From NCBI RefSeq assembly GCF_014639535.1, contig NZ_BMGA01000001.1:310001-374000 (forward strand): 64,000 nucleotides of DNA. The letters are read 5' to 3'. This DNA comes from Flavobacterium palustre (GTDB lineage: Bacteria > Bacteroidota > Bacteroidia > Flavobacteriales > Flavobacteriaceae). Shown one piece after another: positions 32,656 through 41,506 of this stretch (position 1 is its first letter; every line of letters begins with the position of its first letter). The position numbers and the translations under genes were made by a program. The notes below the pieces were generated by a model. It was given only the letters and a program-made list of their open reading frames with translations. It was not told the origin of the DNA and did not search any database.

Positions 32656-35100
32656 CTAACGATAGAACACTCGTTTCACCCGCTGCGAAATACTGGTCAA
32701 TATTTCGTATGGAATGGTATTGAGTTTTTCGGCAATGAAAGAAACATTGGGATTTTCTCCAAAGATGATCACTTCATCACCTTCGGCACAATCAATTTCA
32801 GTGACATCCACCATCAGCATATCCATACAAACACTGCCCAGGATAGTTGCTTTTTGCTCTTTTATAGTTACATAACCAACACCATTACCCCAGGCTCTGG
32901 CAATACCATCGGCATAACCTATCGGAATTGTAGCGACTTTGGTTTGTTTATCAGCCATAAATCTTCGACCATAACCCACACTATCTCCCGCCGGAATAGT
33001 TCTGATTTGAGAAATAATGGATTTTAATGTCCCCACATTTTCTAACTTTTTTTGCTCCTCGGCATCGTTAGAAACACCATACAAACCAATTCCCAGACGC
33101 ACCATATCAAATTGCGTATCCGGGAAATTAGAAATTCCAGAAGTATTCAAAATATGACGAATAGGATGGATTTCTAATTCAGTCATAATCTTTGAAGATA
33201 ATTTATCATAAAGTACAATTTGCGAAAGCGCAAAATCATAATATTTAGAATCATCGCTCGTAGCCATGTGCGACAATATGCTTTGAACCCTTACATTAGT
33301 ATTCCCCTTTAAAATCGCAATCATTTCGTCAACGGTATTTTCTTCAAATCCCAAACGATGCATGCCCGTGTCCAGTTTAATATGAATTGGAAAATGACTG
33401 AGATTCTTTTGTTTGGCAATTTTCAAAAAGGCATGCAAACCTTTCAAACTATATATTTCAGGTTCTAATCCATACTGAATAATCGCAGAAAAACTGGTAC
33501 TCTCCGGATTCAAAACCATAATTGGCAATTTGATTCCGCCATTTTTTAACGAAATTCCTTCATCGGCGAAAGCCACACCCAGATAATCCACTTTGTGATG
33601 TTCGAGTAATTTGGCTATTTCGAGTCCGCCATTTCCATAACCAAAAGCCTTGACCATCACCATTATTTTGACCTTGGGTTTCAACTTTGATTTAAAGAAA
33701 TTCAGATTATAACTGATTGCATTCAGGTTAATTTCCAGAACGGTTTCATGGGTTTTCTCTTCGAGTAAAGTTACAATCTCTTCAAACTGAAACGAACGCG
33801 CTCCTTTTATCAGAATACTTTCATTGGAAAAATCCAGTTTTTCAAAATTCGAGATGAACTCGGCTGTGGTTTTAAACGTAATACAATTCGAAAATGTATC
33901 TTTAAACTCCGAAATAGTTGTACCAATTCCGATAACGCGATTAATTTTGTTCGAAACAATCAACTGCGCTACCTTAGCATACAATTGTTCGTTAGGAAAA
34001 CCACTCTGAAAAATATCCGAAAGTATCACGGTTTTCTTTTGGAATTGATTCTGACTTTCTAAAACATCCAAAGCAATCTTAAGCGACTGAAAATCGGAGC
34101 TGTAACTATCGTCAATGATTGTACAATTGTTGATTCCGTTTTTCACTTCCAGACGCATTTCGACCGGAAAAAGCATTTCCATTCTCGATTGAATTGCATC
34201 ACTTTCGTAATCAAAATACAGCAACACCATTAAGCAGGAAATCGCATTTTCAATAGAAGCCTTATCAATAAAAGGAATTTTTAATTCATAAGAATTGCCT
34301 TTGTAAGTATAAAACAAAGTTGTTTCGTGACTAGCAATTTCTTTTTTAAACACAAAAACATTGGCATTTTCATCTTTAAAACTCCAGGAAAAAGCTTTAG
34401 TTTTAGCACTGATATGTTTTTCAATCTGTGCGCTTTTTTGATAAATCAAAACTTCGGCATCCTGAAACAACAGCATTTTTTGCTGGATTTTTTCTTCCAA
34501 ATCAGCAAAACCTTCGTCATGTGAGGAACCTATATTAGTCAACACACCAATAGTAGGCTTGATGATTGTTTCCAGTTTATCCATTTCGGAAACGGTAGAA
34601 ATCCCCGCTTCAAAAATGCCCAGATTGTGTTTTTCATTAATCGCAATTACCGATAACGGCACTCCCACCTGAGAATTATAACTCTTAGGACTTCGAATCA
34701 CATTATAATCAGGGCTTAAAAGAAAATTAAGCCATTCTTTGACAATTGTTTTTCCGTTACTTCCGGTTAAACCAATAATTGGAAATTCGAAAAGAGAACG
34801 GTAATAAGCGGCAAACTGCTGCAAAGCCGCTAAAGTATTTTCTACAATTAAAAAATTGGCACTATCCTCACAATTTGGCGGAACATGAGTCACCACAAAA
34901 TTTTTCACTCCGTTTTCAATTAAATCTTTGATATAATGGTGCGCATCATTGTTAGGACCAACTAAAGCAAAAAACAGCGTATGTGTACTATTTTGCAGCG
35001 AACGGCTATCAATCGATATATTATCTATGGTTGCTTCGGGATTAATCCCAAACCATTTAGCGTCCAGAATGGAGATGCAGTTTTTGATTATTATACTCAT
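32656..35100 (-). CDS. murF-alr: Bifunctional UDP-MurNAc-tripeptide:D-Ala-D-Ala ligase / alanine racemase
   Basis: The start at 35100 (MSIIIKNCISILDAKW) is preferred over one 39 bases upstream because it matches the MurF N-terminus. The protein is 814 residues. The MurF half has the P-loop GSNGKT (113-118) and NAISCLMVLLYF. From about residue 455 comes the alanine racemase half, with VMVKAFGYGNG (PLP lysine), HIKLDTGMHRLGF, and a Tyr/Cys-containing C-terminus. The fusion is widespread in Bacteroidota and joins two successive steps of peptidoglycan precursor synthesis. No MurC/D genes are close. Confidence 0.96.
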   Translation of the reverse strand: MSIIIKNCISILDAKWFGINPEATIDNISIDSRSLQNSTHTLFFALVGPNNDAHHYIKDLIENGVKNFVVTHVPPNCEDSANFLIVENTLAALQQFAAYYRSLFEFPIIGLTGSNGKTIVKEWLNFLLSPDYNVIRSPKSYNSQVGVPLSVIAINEKHNLGIFEAGISTVSEMDKLETIIKPTIGVLTNIGSSHDEGFADLEEKIQQKMLLFQDAEVLIYQKSAQIEKHISAKTKAFSWSFKDENANVFVFKKEIASHETTLFYTYKGNSYELKIPFIDKASIENAISCLMVLLYFDYESDAIQSRMEMLFPVEMRLEVKNGINNCTIIDDSYSSDFQSLKIALDVLESQNQFQKKTVILSDIFQSGFPNEQLYAKVAQLIVSNKINRVIGIGTTISEFKDTFSNCITFKTTAEFISNFEKLDFSNESILIKGARSFQFEEIVTLLEEKTHETVLEINLNAISYNLNFFKSKLKPKVKIMVMVKAFGYGNGGLEIAKLLEHHKVDYLGVAFADEGISLKNGGIKLPIMVLNPESTSFSAIIQYGLEPEIYSLKGLHAFLKIAKQKNLSHFPIHIKLDTGMHRLGFEENTVDEMIAILKGNTNVRVQSILSHMATSDDSKYYDFALSQIVLYDKLSSKIMTELEIHPIRHILNTSGISNFPDTQFDMVRLGIGLYGVSNDAEEQKKLENVGTLKSIISQIRTIPAGDSVGYGRRFMADKQTKVATIPIGYADGIARAWGNGVGYVTIKEQKATILGSVCMDMLMVDVTEIDCAEGDEVIIFGENPNVSFIAEKLNTIPYEILTSISQRVKRVFYR

Positions 35101-35269
35101 TGATTTAAAAAACGGAATTAAGACTAAATACTTCCTCAAAAATAAGACTTCTTTTTAAATTGAAACCACACAGTTGAAGTTAAAAAAAGGGACTCAAAAT
35201 AAAACTAATCAGAATAGACAATGACTTTTTACAACTTTCGTTATATTTGTGAGTCTAAGCTGTTTCACA

Positions 35270-35896
35270 ATGCCAAAAAGAATTTTCCCTTTTTTCTCTT
35301 ATATTTTTCATCCGGTATTCATCCCGATATACGCTACGCTTTTTTACCTTTTCTCTAACCAATCTTATTTTATAAATAAAGAAAAATATTTGGTTTTGCT
35401 TCAGGTAAGCATCATCACCTTTGTTATTCCAATACTCTTTTTTTTCCTGCTTCGACGAATTGGAAAAATTAGTTCAGTCATGGTACCTGAATTATCAGAG
35501 CGAAAATTTCCTCTAATCATTCAATGTTTTCTGATTATACTTTTGGTTCGAAAAAGCATCACACTCGAACTTTATCCTGAACTGCATTTTTTTCTGTTAG
35601 CCGCATTATTCAGTACTTTGATGGCATTATCGCTCTTATTTTTTAACATCAAAGCCAGCTTGCACATGATGGGAATAAGCGCCTTAACTTTTTTTGTTTT
35701 CGGCTTGAGTTTACACCATCAGACTCCCAATACCTCTCTAATAGTTTTTCTGGTTTTAATGAATGGTTTTGTGGCTTCATCAAGATTAACAATGAAAGCG
35801 CACACACCCAAAGAATTGATTATTGGAGTACTTTTAGGAAGTATTCCACAAATACTTTTACTGTTTGTATGGCTGGGTTATGCTTACAATATATAG
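35270..35896 (+). CDS. Integral membrane protein, degenerate PAP2-like
   Basis: The start at 35270 (MPKRIFPFFSYIFHPVFIPIY) is the ATG after a GTG-start extension of seven codons. The protein is 208 residues with five to six membrane helices. The segment SRLTMKAHTPKELIIGVLLG resembles the third motif of PAP2 phosphatases (SRxxxxxH...G), but the first two motifs are not clear, so catalysis is uncertain. The C-terminus overlaps the convergent gene by 13 bases. It is conserved in this form in flavobacteria, as far as I can judge from recall. Confidence 0.65.
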   Translation: MPKRIFPFFSYIFHPVFIPIYATLFYLFSNQSYFINKEKYLVLLQVSIITFVIPILFFFLLRRIGKISSVMVPELSERKFPLIIQCFLIILLVRKSITLELYPELHFFLLAALFSTLMALSLLFFNIKASLHMMGISALTFFVFGLSLHHQTPNTSLIVFLVLMNGFVASSRLTMKAHTPKELIIGVLLGSIPQILLLFVWLGYAYNI

Positions 35897-36603
35897 AAAA
35901 TCACACCTACCGTAACTGCATTGGTATTTATTTTCTGCCCATCAATTTCAGCTGATTTGAAAATAGGATTCAAGCCATAATAAGCATATACATTAAAAGT
36001 ATTATAACCGGCCGACAAGTACAATCCGTAGAGGAATTTATTAAAATCGGCATTATTGGTAATCACTGTACGCCCTTCGCTATTTTCCAGCACCGACTTA
36101 CTGTATGCCAGATAACTAAATTTCATTCCGCCGTAAATACGCCAAAACTTATAACTTTCATAAGTAGAAGTACGCCATCTGAACTCAACAGGCACATCGA
36201 TTAATAACTGGGTAAATTTATTTTTATCAAAACCCGACGATCCTAAAACGCTATACATTGCCTCCTGAGCGGTTCCGGTAATTCCTATATTTTGGTTGTA
36301 ATTATTATAACTCACTCCTAAACCGGTTGCAAAAGCTTTGGTTCGCAATTTATTAATGGGCATATCTCTTAAAAAACCACCCGAAATACCAATTGAGAAT
36401 TTTTGCTGAGATACTCCTGCCGGCAATTCCTGCAATGTATTGTAGTTAAACCCAAAATAAAACTGATCTTCTCTGTATAAAGAATCTATTTTAACCTCCT
36501 TTGGAGCCTGTTTGTCCTCTTGTCCAAAAAGACTAAAAAAAGACAATAATAGCAAAACACTAAAAAATAACTTTTCTCTAAATTGATTTTGAAGTCGCTT
36601 CAT
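35884..36603 (-). CDS. PorT-like outer membrane beta-barrel protein
   Basis: The 239-residue protein has a signal peptide (ends LFGQ, about residue 28). The rest has alternating aromatic beta-strands of an eight-stranded barrel: FYFGFNYNTLQELP, FSIGISGGFLRDMP, YGGMKFSYLAYSKS, and the terminal VTVGVIFYIL with an aromatic near the end. It fits the PorT/OMP_b-brl_2 group, some members of which belong to the type IX secretion pathway. A direct role in secretion cannot be shown here. Confidence 0.78.
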   Translation of the reverse strand: MKRLQNQFREKLFFSVLLLLSFFSLFGQEDKQAPKEVKIDSLYREDQFYFGFNYNTLQELPAGVSQQKFSIGISGGFLRDMPINKLRTKAFATGLGVSYNNYNQNIGITGTAQEAMYSVLGSSGFDKNKFTQLLIDVPVEFRWRTSTYESYKFWRIYGGMKFSYLAYSKSVLENSEGRTVITNNADFNKFLYGLYLSAGYNTFNVYAYYGLNPIFKSAEIDGQKINTNAVTVGVIFYIL

Positions 36604-36650
36604 TGTTCGCTGTTTTTCCTTTAAAATTTCACCTTTAACACTTATTTTTC

Positions 36651-36703
36651 ACCATTAAGAAATTAAGTTTATTAAGCCTAAACTTTCTTAATTTCTTAAT
36701 GGT
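36651..36703. repeat. CCATTAAG-family inverted repeat, copy 2
   Basis: ACCATTAAGAAATTAAG (36651-36667) and CTTAATTTCTTAATGGT (36687-36703) are perfect 17-bp arms. It occupies part of the 315-base gap 36604-36918, which holds no further gene. Confidence 0.75.
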
Positions 36704-36844
36704 AAAATTAGCTTTTTAAAACACAACTCTTAAGTATTTAAAACAAAAAAAGAGCAAAAAAATTGTAATCCTAAAAGCTGTTACAACTTTTTGAATATAA
36801 ATAAAACGAAAAAAATAGTTTTATATTTGATCTTTAATAGGATT

Positions 36845-36890
36845 GGGCACAGGTAAATACCTGCGCTAACGATTGAGGCAAAACTGCGCG
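36845..36890. repeat. Left partial copy of the GTTAGCG element before the ParB-like cassette
   Basis: Bases 36852-36890 match 37773-37811 at 33 of 39 positions in direct orientation, and 36845-36870 match 37857-37882 at 23 of 26 in inverted orientation. It includes the small hairpin CAGGTA-AA-TACCTG and the CGCTAAC core (36864-36870). It is only the first half of the full element; similarity stops near 36890, 28 bases before the first cassette gene. Confidence 0.65.
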
Positions 36891-36918
36891 ATCGGGGTTT
36901 ATATCAGGTGGAGGAGCA

Positions 36919-37224
36919 ATGAAATTTGTACAGTATTCTGGGAAGGGACTTACAGCTTTAAAAAGTACTGAATTTGCCGCTCAAAGTGAGAAAGCAATTA
37001 TTGAAATCATGGGAAAAATGAAAGCTGGTGATATGTCTCTTCAAGCTGAAGCTGTATATACCTATCTTTACAAAGGTGAAAGATATATTTTAGATGGACA
37101 TCATAGAATAGAGGCAGCGATTAGATCTGGTGGAACTATAGAAGCCATTGAATTAAGTGGAATGAAAATGTATGGAAAGTTTGCAACTAAAATAGAGGAA
37201 ATCTGGGCTGGACTACATTTTTAA
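36919..37224 (+). CDS. Stand-alone ParB-like nuclease-fold protein, possible toxin domain
   Basis: The 101-residue protein ends in a ParB/sulfiredoxin-type segment YILDGHHRIEAAIRSGGTIE (DGHHR at 59-63), the nucleotide-binding motif of the fold. There is no DNA-binding helix-turn-helix and no partition partner, unlike chromosomal ParB. ParB-like domains are known as toxin tips of polymorphic toxins. The start has a strong GGAGG-like ribosome site (GTGGAGGAGCA), which is rare in Bacteroidota and hints at foreign origin. The frame extends only 15 codons upstream before a stop, so no carrier is attached. Gene 12 bases downstream may be its immunity partner. Confidence 0.6.
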   Translation: MKFVQYSGKGLTALKSTEFAAQSEKAIIEIMGKMKAGDMSLQAEAVYTYLYKGERYILDGHHRIEAAIRSGGTIEAIELSGMKMYGKFATKIEEIWAGLHF

Positions 37225-37236
37225 AATAAAATTTTT

Positions 37237-37638
37237 ATGGAAAATATATTAAGAGAATACGTGGGTTTTATAAGAGCATTTGAAAACTCTCTTAAAATTA
37301 AGTATAACACAAGTAAAAATCCTTGTACTATTGCAGGTAGCGTTTTTGAAAGAAAGGGAACTATTAATGGTATAGATTATTGGTTTCATGGATCTGGATG
37401 TACTGCCGAAAAAGATAGTGTTATTTATGCTTATGACATTTCTGCTTTTGTTGAAAATGAAATTGAGTTTTCGTTATGGAAATTTTCCGAATTCATTAGA
37501 ACGCATCCAAAATATAGTTTACTAAAATATAGTTCAGAAGATATAGAAAATGAATTAGCTAAACTTATAGATAAAGGGATATTATCATGGTTAGTTATAA
37601 TGGGACGCACCTACAAAACATATAGGGTTGTTATGTAG
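37237..37638 (+). CDS. Small protein, possible immunity partner (DUF6896-like)
   Basis: The 133-residue soluble protein has no signal peptide. It begins with an amphipathic helix (LREYVGFIRAFENSL), then IDYWFHGSGCTAEKDSVIYAYDI, and a C-terminal LAKLIDKGILSWLVIMGRTYKTY. This pattern recalls DUF6896 proteins found in toxin-immunity loci, from memory only. It starts 12 bases after the ParB-like gene and shares its low-GC composition, so the pair looks like a two-gene cassette. The role is an inference. Confidence 0.5.
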   Translation: MENILREYVGFIRAFENSLKIKYNTSKNPCTIAGSVFERKGTINGIDYWFHGSGCTAEKDSVIYAYDISAFVENEIEFSLWKFSEFIRTHPKYSLLKYSSEDIENELAKLIDKGILSWLVIMGRTYKTYRVVM

Positions 37639-37770
37639 TTTTATGATTTAAGCAGTATTTTTAATATTAGAATGTGAAATCAAATTGCTTCGATTTCACA
37701 TTTTTTTTTATGATTGAAATGGAGTTTTTTAAAATGTATTGTTTTATCAGATTTGTTTTGACAATCTTTG

Positions 37771-37882
37771 TGGGTAAATACCTCCGCTAACGATTGGGGT
37801 AAGTCTGGGCGGTTGTGTGTTAACCCGATTGTTCGAACTTGTAGCATTAGATAAAAGTTAGCGCAGGCTTTTGCCTGTGCCC
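37771..37882. repeat. Full palindromic element after the ParB-like cassette (attC-like layout)
   Basis: The outer arms GGGTAAATACCTCCGCTAAC (37772-37791) and GTTAGCGCAGGCTTTTGCCT (37857-37876) are inversely related. The inner 79-bp core runs from CGCTAAC (37785-37791) to GTTAGCG (37857-37863), with a weak inner inverted repeat (CGATTGGGGTAA against TTAACCCGATTG). The layout resembles an integron attC site, but the end boxes do not fit RYYYAAC/GTTRRRY well. It lies in a 540-base gap (37639-38178) with no gene. Confidence 0.55.
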
Positions 37883-37896
37883 GCAAAGTAGAAATA

Positions 37897-37933
37897 AAAA
37901 AGTTGTAGTAATAAAAAACTACAACTTTTTTTT
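37897..37933 (+). terminator. Terminator-like hairpin downstream of the ParB-like cassette
   Basis: AAAAAGTTGTAGT (37897-37909) and ACTACAACTTTTT (37918-37930) form a perfect 13-bp stem followed by more T. It lies 15 bases after the palindromic element, 258 bases beyond the cassette stop. Confidence 0.75.
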
Positions 37934-37998
37934 ATTCCAGAGGTACAATGTTTTATGGAAATCTGATTGCTTATTTTATGTAAAACATCAATAGGGAT

Positions 37999-38107
37999 GG
38001 GCTTTAGCCCGTTCTATAATTAAGATCCCAAATTGGCTTTAGCCAAAACGTATTAAATTTTGGCTAAAGCCTTATCATTTACAAAACTCAATCATCTGGC
38101 TAAAGCC
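37999..38107. repeat. GGCTTTAGCC-family repeats
   Basis: Four copies of the GGCTTTAGCC/GGCTAAAGCC core occur here: GGGCTTTAGCCC (37999-38010), and the perfect 14-bp arms GGCTTTAGCCAAAA (38035-38048) and TTTTGGCTAAAGCC (38058-38071), plus one at about 38098-38107. They are dispersed intergenic palindromes. Confidence 0.7.
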
Positions 38108-38144
38108 TGACGCTATTGAAAATGAAACTGTTGAGTGACTAAAA

Positions 38145-38171
38145 CAAAAAAGGAGCAAAAATTGCTCCTCT
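38145..38171 (-). terminator. Terminator of the uronate operon
   Basis: GGAGCAA (38152-38158) pairs with TTGCTCC (38162-38168); on the minus strand the stem is followed by a T-rich run (plus-strand A run at 38141-38151). It lies 11 bases beyond the mannonate dehydratase stop. Confidence 0.75.
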
Positions 38172-38178
38172 TTATACT

Positions 38179-39363
38179 TTATCTTTGATTTCCTCTGATT
38201 CCTCTTTCAAGACCTCTTAATTCGGCTAAACCTCTTAATCGACCAATTGCAGAATAACCCGGATTCATTTTCTTATCTAAATCATCCAGCATCTGGTGAC
38301 CGTGATCAGGACGCATTGGCAATCTGTAATCCGGACGACCATTAGCAATTCTCTTATCCTGTTCTTCAACAATAGCTTTCATCACGCCGTACATATCCAC
38401 ATCGCCATCCAAATGGTCTGCTTCGTAGAAATTTCCTTCAGCATCACGTTTAGTTGCTCTTAAGTGAATAAAATTGATACGGTGACCTAAACGTTCTACC
38501 ATTCCAACCAAGTCATTATCTTCTCTTACACCGTAAGAACCGGTACAAAAACACAATCCGTTACTTTTACTATCTACTACTTCAATCAATTGTTTCGCAT
38601 CAGCTTCAGTACTTACAACCCTTGGCAAACCTAAAATTGCATAAGGCGGATCATCAGGATGGATTGCCATTACAATTCCAGCTTTTTCAGCAGCCGGAAT
38701 AATTTCTTTTAGGAATTCGTATAGATTATTTCTCAATTCGGCATCACCTATTTCTGCATAATCGTCTAATGCTGTCTGCAATTGCTCAACAGTATATCCT
38801 TCTTCAGCTCCTGGTAATCCGGCAATAATATTTTTAACCAATAATGTTTTTTGGTCTTCGTTCATCGCTTCGAAAACCTTCGTTGCTTTGGCTACTTCTT
38901 CCGCTGTATAATCGTTTTCAGCTCCTTTTCTTTTTAACAAAAACAATTCGAAAGCAGCAAATTCCATTCTGTCAAAACGCAAAGCTTTAGAACCATCGGC
39001 AACTTCAAAAGACAAATCAGTTCTTGTCCAGTCTAAAACCGGCATGAAATTATAACAAACCGTATCGATACCACAAGCACCTAAATTTGCTATACTTTGA
39101 CAGTAATTTTCAATGTATTTTTTATAATCTCCTTTACGGGTTTTGATGTTTTCGTGAACCGGGATACTTTCAACAACTGACCAGGTCAATCCGGCATCTT
39201 CGATTTCTTTTTTTCTTTTTTGAATTTCTTCAACTGTCCAAACAGTTCCGTTCGGAATGTGGTGCAAAGCCGTTACAATTCCGGTAGCTCCCGCCATTTT
39301 AATATGAGAAAGTGGCACAGTATCTTTTGGTCCGTACCATCTCCAGGTTTGTTCTATTCCCAT
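38179..39363 (-). CDS. uxuA: Mannonate dehydratase
   Basis: The protein is 394 residues. The N-terminus [35 protein letters not shown] is diagnostic for UxuA; further blocks are [31 protein letters not shown] and MRPDHGHQM, supplying the metal-binding His and Asp residues. It dehydrates D-mannonate to 2-keto-3-deoxygluconate in the breakdown of glucuronate (and, via isomerases, galacturonate). It is the last gene of the operon, 24 bases after the SDR gene. Confidence 0.97.
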   Translation of the reverse strand: MGIEQTWRWYGPKDTVPLSHIKMAGATGIVTALHHIPNGTVWTVEEIQKRKKEIEDAGLTWSVVESIPVHENIKTRKGDYKKYIENYCQSIANLGACGIDTVCYNFMPVLDWTRTDLSFEVADGSKALRFDRMEFAAFELFLLKRKGAENDYTAEEVAKATKVFEAMNEDQKTLLVKNIIAGLPGAEEGYTVEQLQTALDDYAEIGDAELRNNLYEFLKEIIPAAEKAGIVMAIHPDDPPYAILGLPRVVSTEADAKQLIEVVDSKSNGLCFCTGSYGVREDNDLVGMVERLGHRINFIHLRATKRDAEGNFYEADHLDGDVDMYGVMKAIVEEQDKRIANGRPDYRLPMRPDHGHQMLDDLDKKMNPGYSAIGRLRGLAELRGLERGIRGNQR

Positions 39364-39387
39364 TTTATTTTGATTATTTTATGTGTT

Positions 39388-40227
39388 TTAAACTCCAGAA
39401 TAAGCTAAAAATCCTCCATCTACGGCAACAACAATTCCGGTTACAAAACGCGAATCAGGATTACAAAGCCAAAGCAAAGTACTGTCTAAATCATTTGGCT
39501 GACCAAATCGTCCCATTGGTGTTTGTGAAAGGATTTTATTTCCTCTTTCGGTCAAACTTCCGTCTTCGTTAGTCAATAAAGTTCTGTTTTGTTCGGTTAA
39601 GAAAAAGCCTGGTGAAAGTGCATTGACACGGATTCCTTCTTTAGCAAAATAAACCGAAAGCCATTCTGTTAAATTACTAATTGCCGCTTTGGCAGCACTG
39701 TAAGCAACAACTTTTGTCAAAGGATGAAAAGCACTTACTGAAGAAATGTTCAGGATACTGCATCCTTCTCTTCCTATCATATCGGCAGCAAAAACCTGAG
39801 TTGGCAACAAAGTACCAATAAAATTCAGGTCGAATACAAAACGTAATCCTTCCGTATCTAAACCAAAAAATGTTTGTAAACCTTCTGCTTTATTTTCTCT
39901 GTCAAATGAAACATCAGCACTAGTTCCTTTTGGATGATTTCCTCCTGCTCCGTTAATTAAAATATCAACTAAACCTAGTTCTTCATTAATTTCCTTGTGT
40001 GCTTTTCTTAAACTCGCTTCATCACAAACATCAGCAGAAACACCTATTGCTTTCCCACCTGCATTATTAACTTCTTCAGCTAGTTTTTGAGCTTTTGCCA
40101 AATCTCTTCCTAATATGGCAACCTTAGCACCTTGTTTTGCCAGTGCATTTGTAAATCCGGCACCTAATACTCCAGCACCTCCAGTTATTACGACTACCTT
40201 ATCTTTTAGTCCTGTAATTATATCCAT
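39388..40227 (-). CDS. SDR-family D-mannonate oxidoreductase (fructuronate reductase)
   Basis: The 279-residue short-chain dehydrogenase has the NAD-binding GGAGVLGAGF (about residues 17-26), NGAGG, and the catalytic Tyr-x3-Lys in YSAAKAA (about 178-184). The C-terminus FVTGIVVAVDGGFLAYSGV is typical of the SDR-type mannonate oxidoreductases that replace UxuB in many Firmicutes and Bacteroidota. It reduces fructuronate to mannonate, which the next gene product dehydrates; the tight pairing with uxuA supports this. Confidence 0.9.
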   Translation of the reverse strand: MDIITGLKDKVVVITGGAGVLGAGFTNALAKQGAKVAILGRDLAKAQKLAEEVNNAGGKAIGVSADVCDEASLRKAHKEINEELGLVDILINGAGGNHPKGTSADVSFDRENKAEGLQTFFGLDTEGLRFVFDLNFIGTLLPTQVFAADMIGREGCSILNISSVSAFHPLTKVVAYSAAKAAISNLTEWLSVYFAKEGIRVNALSPGFFLTEQNRTLLTNEDGSLTERGNKILSQTPMGRFGQPNDLDSTLLWLCNPDSRFVTGIVVAVDGGFLAYSGV

Positions 40228-40269
40228 TCTGCTTTTTTTGTAAGTTTTAGCGAAACTACAAAAAAAGAT

Positions 40270-41457
40270 TTATTTATTTCCTTTAATCGTTATCTTAAGC
40301 GGATTAGCTAACAATTTGGCTTGTTTTTGTAATAAAGTATCCCAGTCTGCCTGATTGGAAACCTGACCGCTTTTTTGCCAGGCAAAACCAGCGTAGTAAG
40401 TCAACTTATTTTCTTTTGGTTTTGTAATTACCAATAAATTACTTTGATCTTTCTCTTTGGAAACATTCGAAAAAGCATCACTCACTAACTTTGGATTCAT
40501 CACAATTCCTTCGCCTAAGAAAACACCATCAATTGTTTCCCCATGACGGAACCAGCCTTCTTTTTTATTGATTTTTACTTCGCCTTTGTTTTCGTGCAGA
40601 GAAATTCCTGTGGCGTAATTCGGGATTTGTTTTTGGGCATCAATTGTAATTTCAAACTTAGAAAAATTCGAACCTAAATCTAACGAAATCCTTTTGATTT
40701 CCTTAACCTCATACGAACTCCAGGGTGCATAAGTCAGTTCGAAAACAGTACGCAACGGTCCAACAGCAATGGTTTTGTAACTCACAAAATTTTTAGAAAC
40801 TGCCAATTTATTGTTTTCCCAAATTCCGCTTCCTCCTGTACCACGACTTGCACCTACATGATACGGATCATAACCCTCACCGTGATCAATATGGTAATAG
40901 CCCGGTTTTTTTACATTCTCGGCATACCATTTATTGATAATGGATTTGTCGGTTCTTTTGAGCCAAAGATCGATTCCGCTGCTCAATGTGCCATCAGGGC
41001 GTTTTTCTTCAACTCTTTTTTGAGCATCAGGGCCATAGGTTCTAAAAGCGACCTTATCATTTTCCCAGGCATAATCATCGGTACGTTCCGGCACAAAACG
41101 GGAATAAGTAGTAACTTGACTTTCCAGCAAAGTGATATTTCCATCAAAAATAACTTCATAATTCGCCGTTGCTTTCGCCGAAACTTCCGCCTGAAACAAC
41201 AGTTCATCTCCAATTCCATCCTGATTGTAATCAATCCATTGCAGAACAACAAATTCAGATGTTCCTGCTTTTTTGATTCGAAGATCTTGCTGTTTATTGC
41301 CTTTTACCAAATCCAAAAGCGGTTTTCCTGAAACAGCTACCACTTCATTACGTGAGAAATCCAAATTGTTTTTTACTGAAATTTTTGTGAATTTATTTTG
41401 GGCATTCGCCAAAACAGAAAACGAAAAAAACACGAACAAACATTTCCACAAATTCAT
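40270..41457 (-). CDS. DUF4861 secreted protein
   Basis: The start at 41457 (MNLWKCLFVFFSFSVLANAQ) gives a clean signal peptide; a start 12 bases upstream is possible. The mature protein (about 375 residues) is beta-rich with motifs WIDYNQDGIGDELLFQ, RFVPERTDDYAWENDKVAFR, and YHIDHGEGYDPYHVGASRGTGG. It matches DUF4861, a family repeatedly found with pectin and uronate genes whose activity was unknown or only lately studied. The His, Asp and Tyr residues in YHIDHGEGYD could be catalytic. It sits between the GH43 gene and the mannonate pathway genes. Confidence 0.78.
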   Translation of the reverse strand: MNLWKCLFVFFSFSVLANAQNKFTKISVKNNLDFSRNEVVAVSGKPLLDLVKGNKQQDLRIKKAGTSEFVVLQWIDYNQDGIGDELLFQAEVSAKATANYEVIFDGNITLLESQVTTYSRFVPERTDDYAWENDKVAFRTYGPDAQKRVEEKRPDGTLSSGIDLWLKRTDKSIINKWYAENVKKPGYYHIDHGEGYDPYHVGASRGTGGSGIWENNKLAVSKNFVSYKTIAVGPLRTVFELTYAPWSSYEVKEIKRISLDLGSNFSKFEITIDAQKQIPNYATGISLHENKGEVKINKKEGWFRHGETIDGVFLGEGIVMNPKLVSDAFSNVSKEKDQSNLLVITKPKENKLTYYAGFAWQKSGQVSNQADWDTLLQKQAKLLANPLKITIKGNK

Positions 41458-41506
41458 ATCGTTTCTCATAAATTCTAAAATTGATTATCAAAAAAACAAA
41501 CCGTTC

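Noticed and set aside
37825..37840. GTTCGAAC sequence suggesting a tRNA T-loop
   Set aside because: No acceptor stem, anticodon arm or D-arm could be aligned around it; it lies in the repeat element.
37771..37882. Calling the palindromic element a true integron attC site
   Set aside because: The end boxes CGCTAAC/GTTAGCG deviate from RYYYAAC/GTTRRRY and no integrase or attI is in the window; kept only as an attC-like layout.
37680..37886. 68-codon minus-strand frame in the gap after the ParB-like cassette
   Set aside because: It lies almost wholly in the palindromic element and does not resemble a protein.
40858..41331. 157-codon open frame opposite the DUF4861 gene
   Set aside because: Fully antisense to a well supported coding sequence; its translation has the features of a shadow frame.
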